Shown here: positions 62,852 through 64,000 of the stretch, piece after piece
Layout: the number at the start of each line of letters is the position of its first letter
Position numbering within the stretch: position 1 is the first letter of the stretch
Source: Spirosoma endbachense
GTDB lineage: Bacteria > Bacteroidota > Bacteroidia > Cytophagales > Spirosomataceae
Assembly: GCF_010233585.1 (NCBI RefSeq)
Contig: NZ_CP045997.1
Coordinates: 7,550,654 to 7,614,653 of the forward strand
Length of the DNA stretch: 64,000 nucleotides
Direction of reading: 5' to 3'
The notes under the pieces: model-generated
Told to the model about the DNA's origin: nothing
The model's input: the letters and a program-made list of their open reading frames with translations, nothing else
Databases searched by the model: none
Position numbers and translations under genes: made by a program

Positions 62852-63778
62852 ATGAAAAGCATACAGACAACTCCACTTGACATTTCACGCCATTTACAGT
62901 CCCGGAGGCTGGAACAGGAAGTAGAGAATCGGACTGCTTATACGATTGATACGGCAGAATTAAACATCTACGAAACGCAACACATCGCCGAGAAAGTCGA
63001 GTTAACGTTTAGCAGCCCTGTACTGGCCAGCATGATCCGGGGAAAAAAAGTAATGCATTTGCCCGGTACGCCTTCGTTCGATTTTCTGCCCGGCGAGTCG
63101 GTGATTGTGCCTGGCCAGGAAACCATGCGCATTGATTTCCCGGAAGCGCAAACGCTGAATCCTACGCAGTGTCTGGCGCTGGCCATTGACCCCGGCAAGG
63201 TGAAGCAGGTAACGGATTTGTTAAACGACCGGGCACCCCTGATCGACAATTCGAATGGCTGGCAATTTGGTCAGGCGAATTTCTTTCTGACGAATGACGG
63301 GCCAATTCACCAGCTTATTGCCCGACTGATTTACATTTTTACCGAAAATAATAAGGCTAAAGAGGTGTTTGCCAACCTTGTTTTACAGGAACTGGTCGTA
63401 CGATTGATGCAAACCCAGGCCCGTACGCTGCTACTGAGCACAGAAACGAACGTTGCGAATGTGAACCGATTAGCGCACATTGCTCAGTACATCAATAAGA
63501 ATCTTGGCCGGAATCTGCCTATTAAGGAACTGGCCGACGAAGCGTGCATGAGTGAACCCAATTTCTACCGAACCTTCAGGCAAACATTCGGTATGACACC
63601 CGTCGATTTTATCAACCAGCAGCGCATTGCACTAGCGTCAAAATTATTGCGAACAACCAATCGCTACTTAGCCGACATCAGCATCGACTGTGGTTTCAAC
63701 AACCTGACCTATTTCATGAAACTGTTTCGGCGGGAAATGGGCTTGTCGCCAGCGCAGTATCGGAAACAGGTGTTGTAA
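62852..63778 (+). CDS. AraC-family regulator, probable activator of the aldehyde dehydrogenase operon
   Basis: The 308-residue protein has the AraC_N domain (PF06719-like; VMHLPGTPSFDFLPGESVIV, MRIDFPEAQTLNPTQCLALA). Two helix-turn-helices follow (PIKELADEACMSEPNFYRTF; LADISIDCGFNNLTYFMKLF), with the MGLSPAQYRK tail. Regulators of this type often stand divergently beside AldB-like dehydrogenases and respond to aldehydes or alcohols. The 369-base shared upstream region fits that arrangement. The effector is inferred from context only. Confidence 0.92.
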   Translation: MKSIQTTPLDISRHLQSRRLEQEVENRTAYTIDTAELNIYETQHIAEKVELTFSSPVLASMIRGKKVMHLPGTPSFDFLPGESVIVPGQETMRIDFPEAQTLNPTQCLALAIDPGKVKQVTDLLNDRAPLIDNSNGWQFGQANFFLTNDGPIHQLIARLIYIFTENNKAKEVFANLVLQELVVRLMQTQARTLLLSTETNVANVNRLAHIAQYINKNLGRNLPIKELADEACMSEPNFYRTFRQTFGMTPVDFINQQRIALASKLLRTTNRYLADISIDCGFNNLTYFMKLFRREMGLSPAQYRKQVL

Positions 63779-63932
63779 CAAGATCCGAAAAAGAAAGCCA
63801 CAAGCGATTCGGATCACATGAATAGGGTATTGCTGGTCACGAGCGGCACAGAGAGGGCTACATTTCACATGTTTGTGCGATTGATGGGCGTCGGTGAACC
63901 CGCCAACTTTGCAGTGTTAAACAACATCTGCA

Positions 63933-64000
63933 ATGAAACGCCAACCTCTACTACACAATTGCCCGGTTACCAGCCATTTCGCTCTGCCCTTTTTAGTGCA
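63933..64000 (+). CDS. Possible start of a gene cut by the window edge
   Basis: An ATG at 63933 opens a frame with no stop before the window ends; the first residues are MKRQPLLHNCPVTSH. The 22 codons seen are not enough to identify a product, and the start is uncertain. Confidence 0.25.
   Translation, partial: MKRQPLLHNCPVTSHFALPFLV

Noticed and set aside
1..64000. CRISPR arrays, tRNA, rRNA, known toxin-antitoxin or restriction systems
   Set aside because: I looked for regularly spaced repeats, cloverleaf-like stretches and typical defence proteins and saw none.

Overview
The window looks like the chromosome of a member of the Bacteroidota, most likely a Spirosoma-like Cytophagales. This is inferred from family content, not from a search. 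The supporting content is a SusC/SusD pair with an ECF sigma factor and a FecR anti-sigma factor, many LytTR and two-component-propeller kinases, DUF1080, PD40 and DUF4038 carbohydrate proteins, near-absent Shine-Dalgarno sequences, and promoter-like TAnnTTTG boxes. No rRNA, tRNA, CRISPR array, intact insertion sequence or prophage was seen.

Layout. 1-863 has no recognisable gene. 898-6719 (+) is a visibly GC-richer block: FAD monooxygenase, small secreted protein, LytS/LytTR two-component pair, di-haem cytochrome c-like lipoprotein, beta-barrel protein and an orphan membrane tail. 7021-11881 (-) holds a TPR sensor kinase, an NTF2-like protein, an isoprenylcysteine methyltransferase-like protein and a GlxA-type regulator. 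12000-15400 is eroded accessory DNA with a chimeric transposase remnant, gene fragments, small hypothetical genes and diverged short repeats. 15381-18734 holds a membrane protein, a PD40-propeller protein and a DUF1080 protein. 18735-20576 is repeat-rich with two small genes.

20577-27385 looks like one signalling locus. A nucleotide-transporter-like/HEAT/cyclic-nucleotide-binding fusion lies on +. Convergent to it is a histidine kinase, receiver, receiver-adenylate cyclase and HD-domain operon on -. 27683-44723 (-) is a large carbohydrate-use locus read in the order ECF sigma, FecR, SusC, SusD, SGNH/TPR protein, PQQ dehydrogenase with cytochrome domain, mutarotase-like protein, ManD-like dehydratase, GH71/99-like protein and GH43. 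A membrane-anchored protein with extracellular LamG/kelch-like repeats and a cytoplasmic SARP-type DNA-binding domain (45047-47659) sits just upstream.

48127-63778 contains an AraC/NmrA/DUF1772 cluster, a DUF4038 (GH140-like) hydrolase, a lipoprotein, an alpha/beta hydrolase, a secreted two-repeat protein, DUF2147, a two-component-propeller kinase with its LuxR-type regulator, and an aldehyde dehydrogenase/DUF779 pair divergent from an AraC regulator.

The strongest unexplained structure is a family of at least five intergenic palindromic elements (19498, 20364, 27571, 52642, 60862). They share the core GTGCCACGGTT and its complement but carry mostly copy-specific self-complementary outer arms. 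One copy is a perfect 38-bp inverted repeat around a 3-nt loop.
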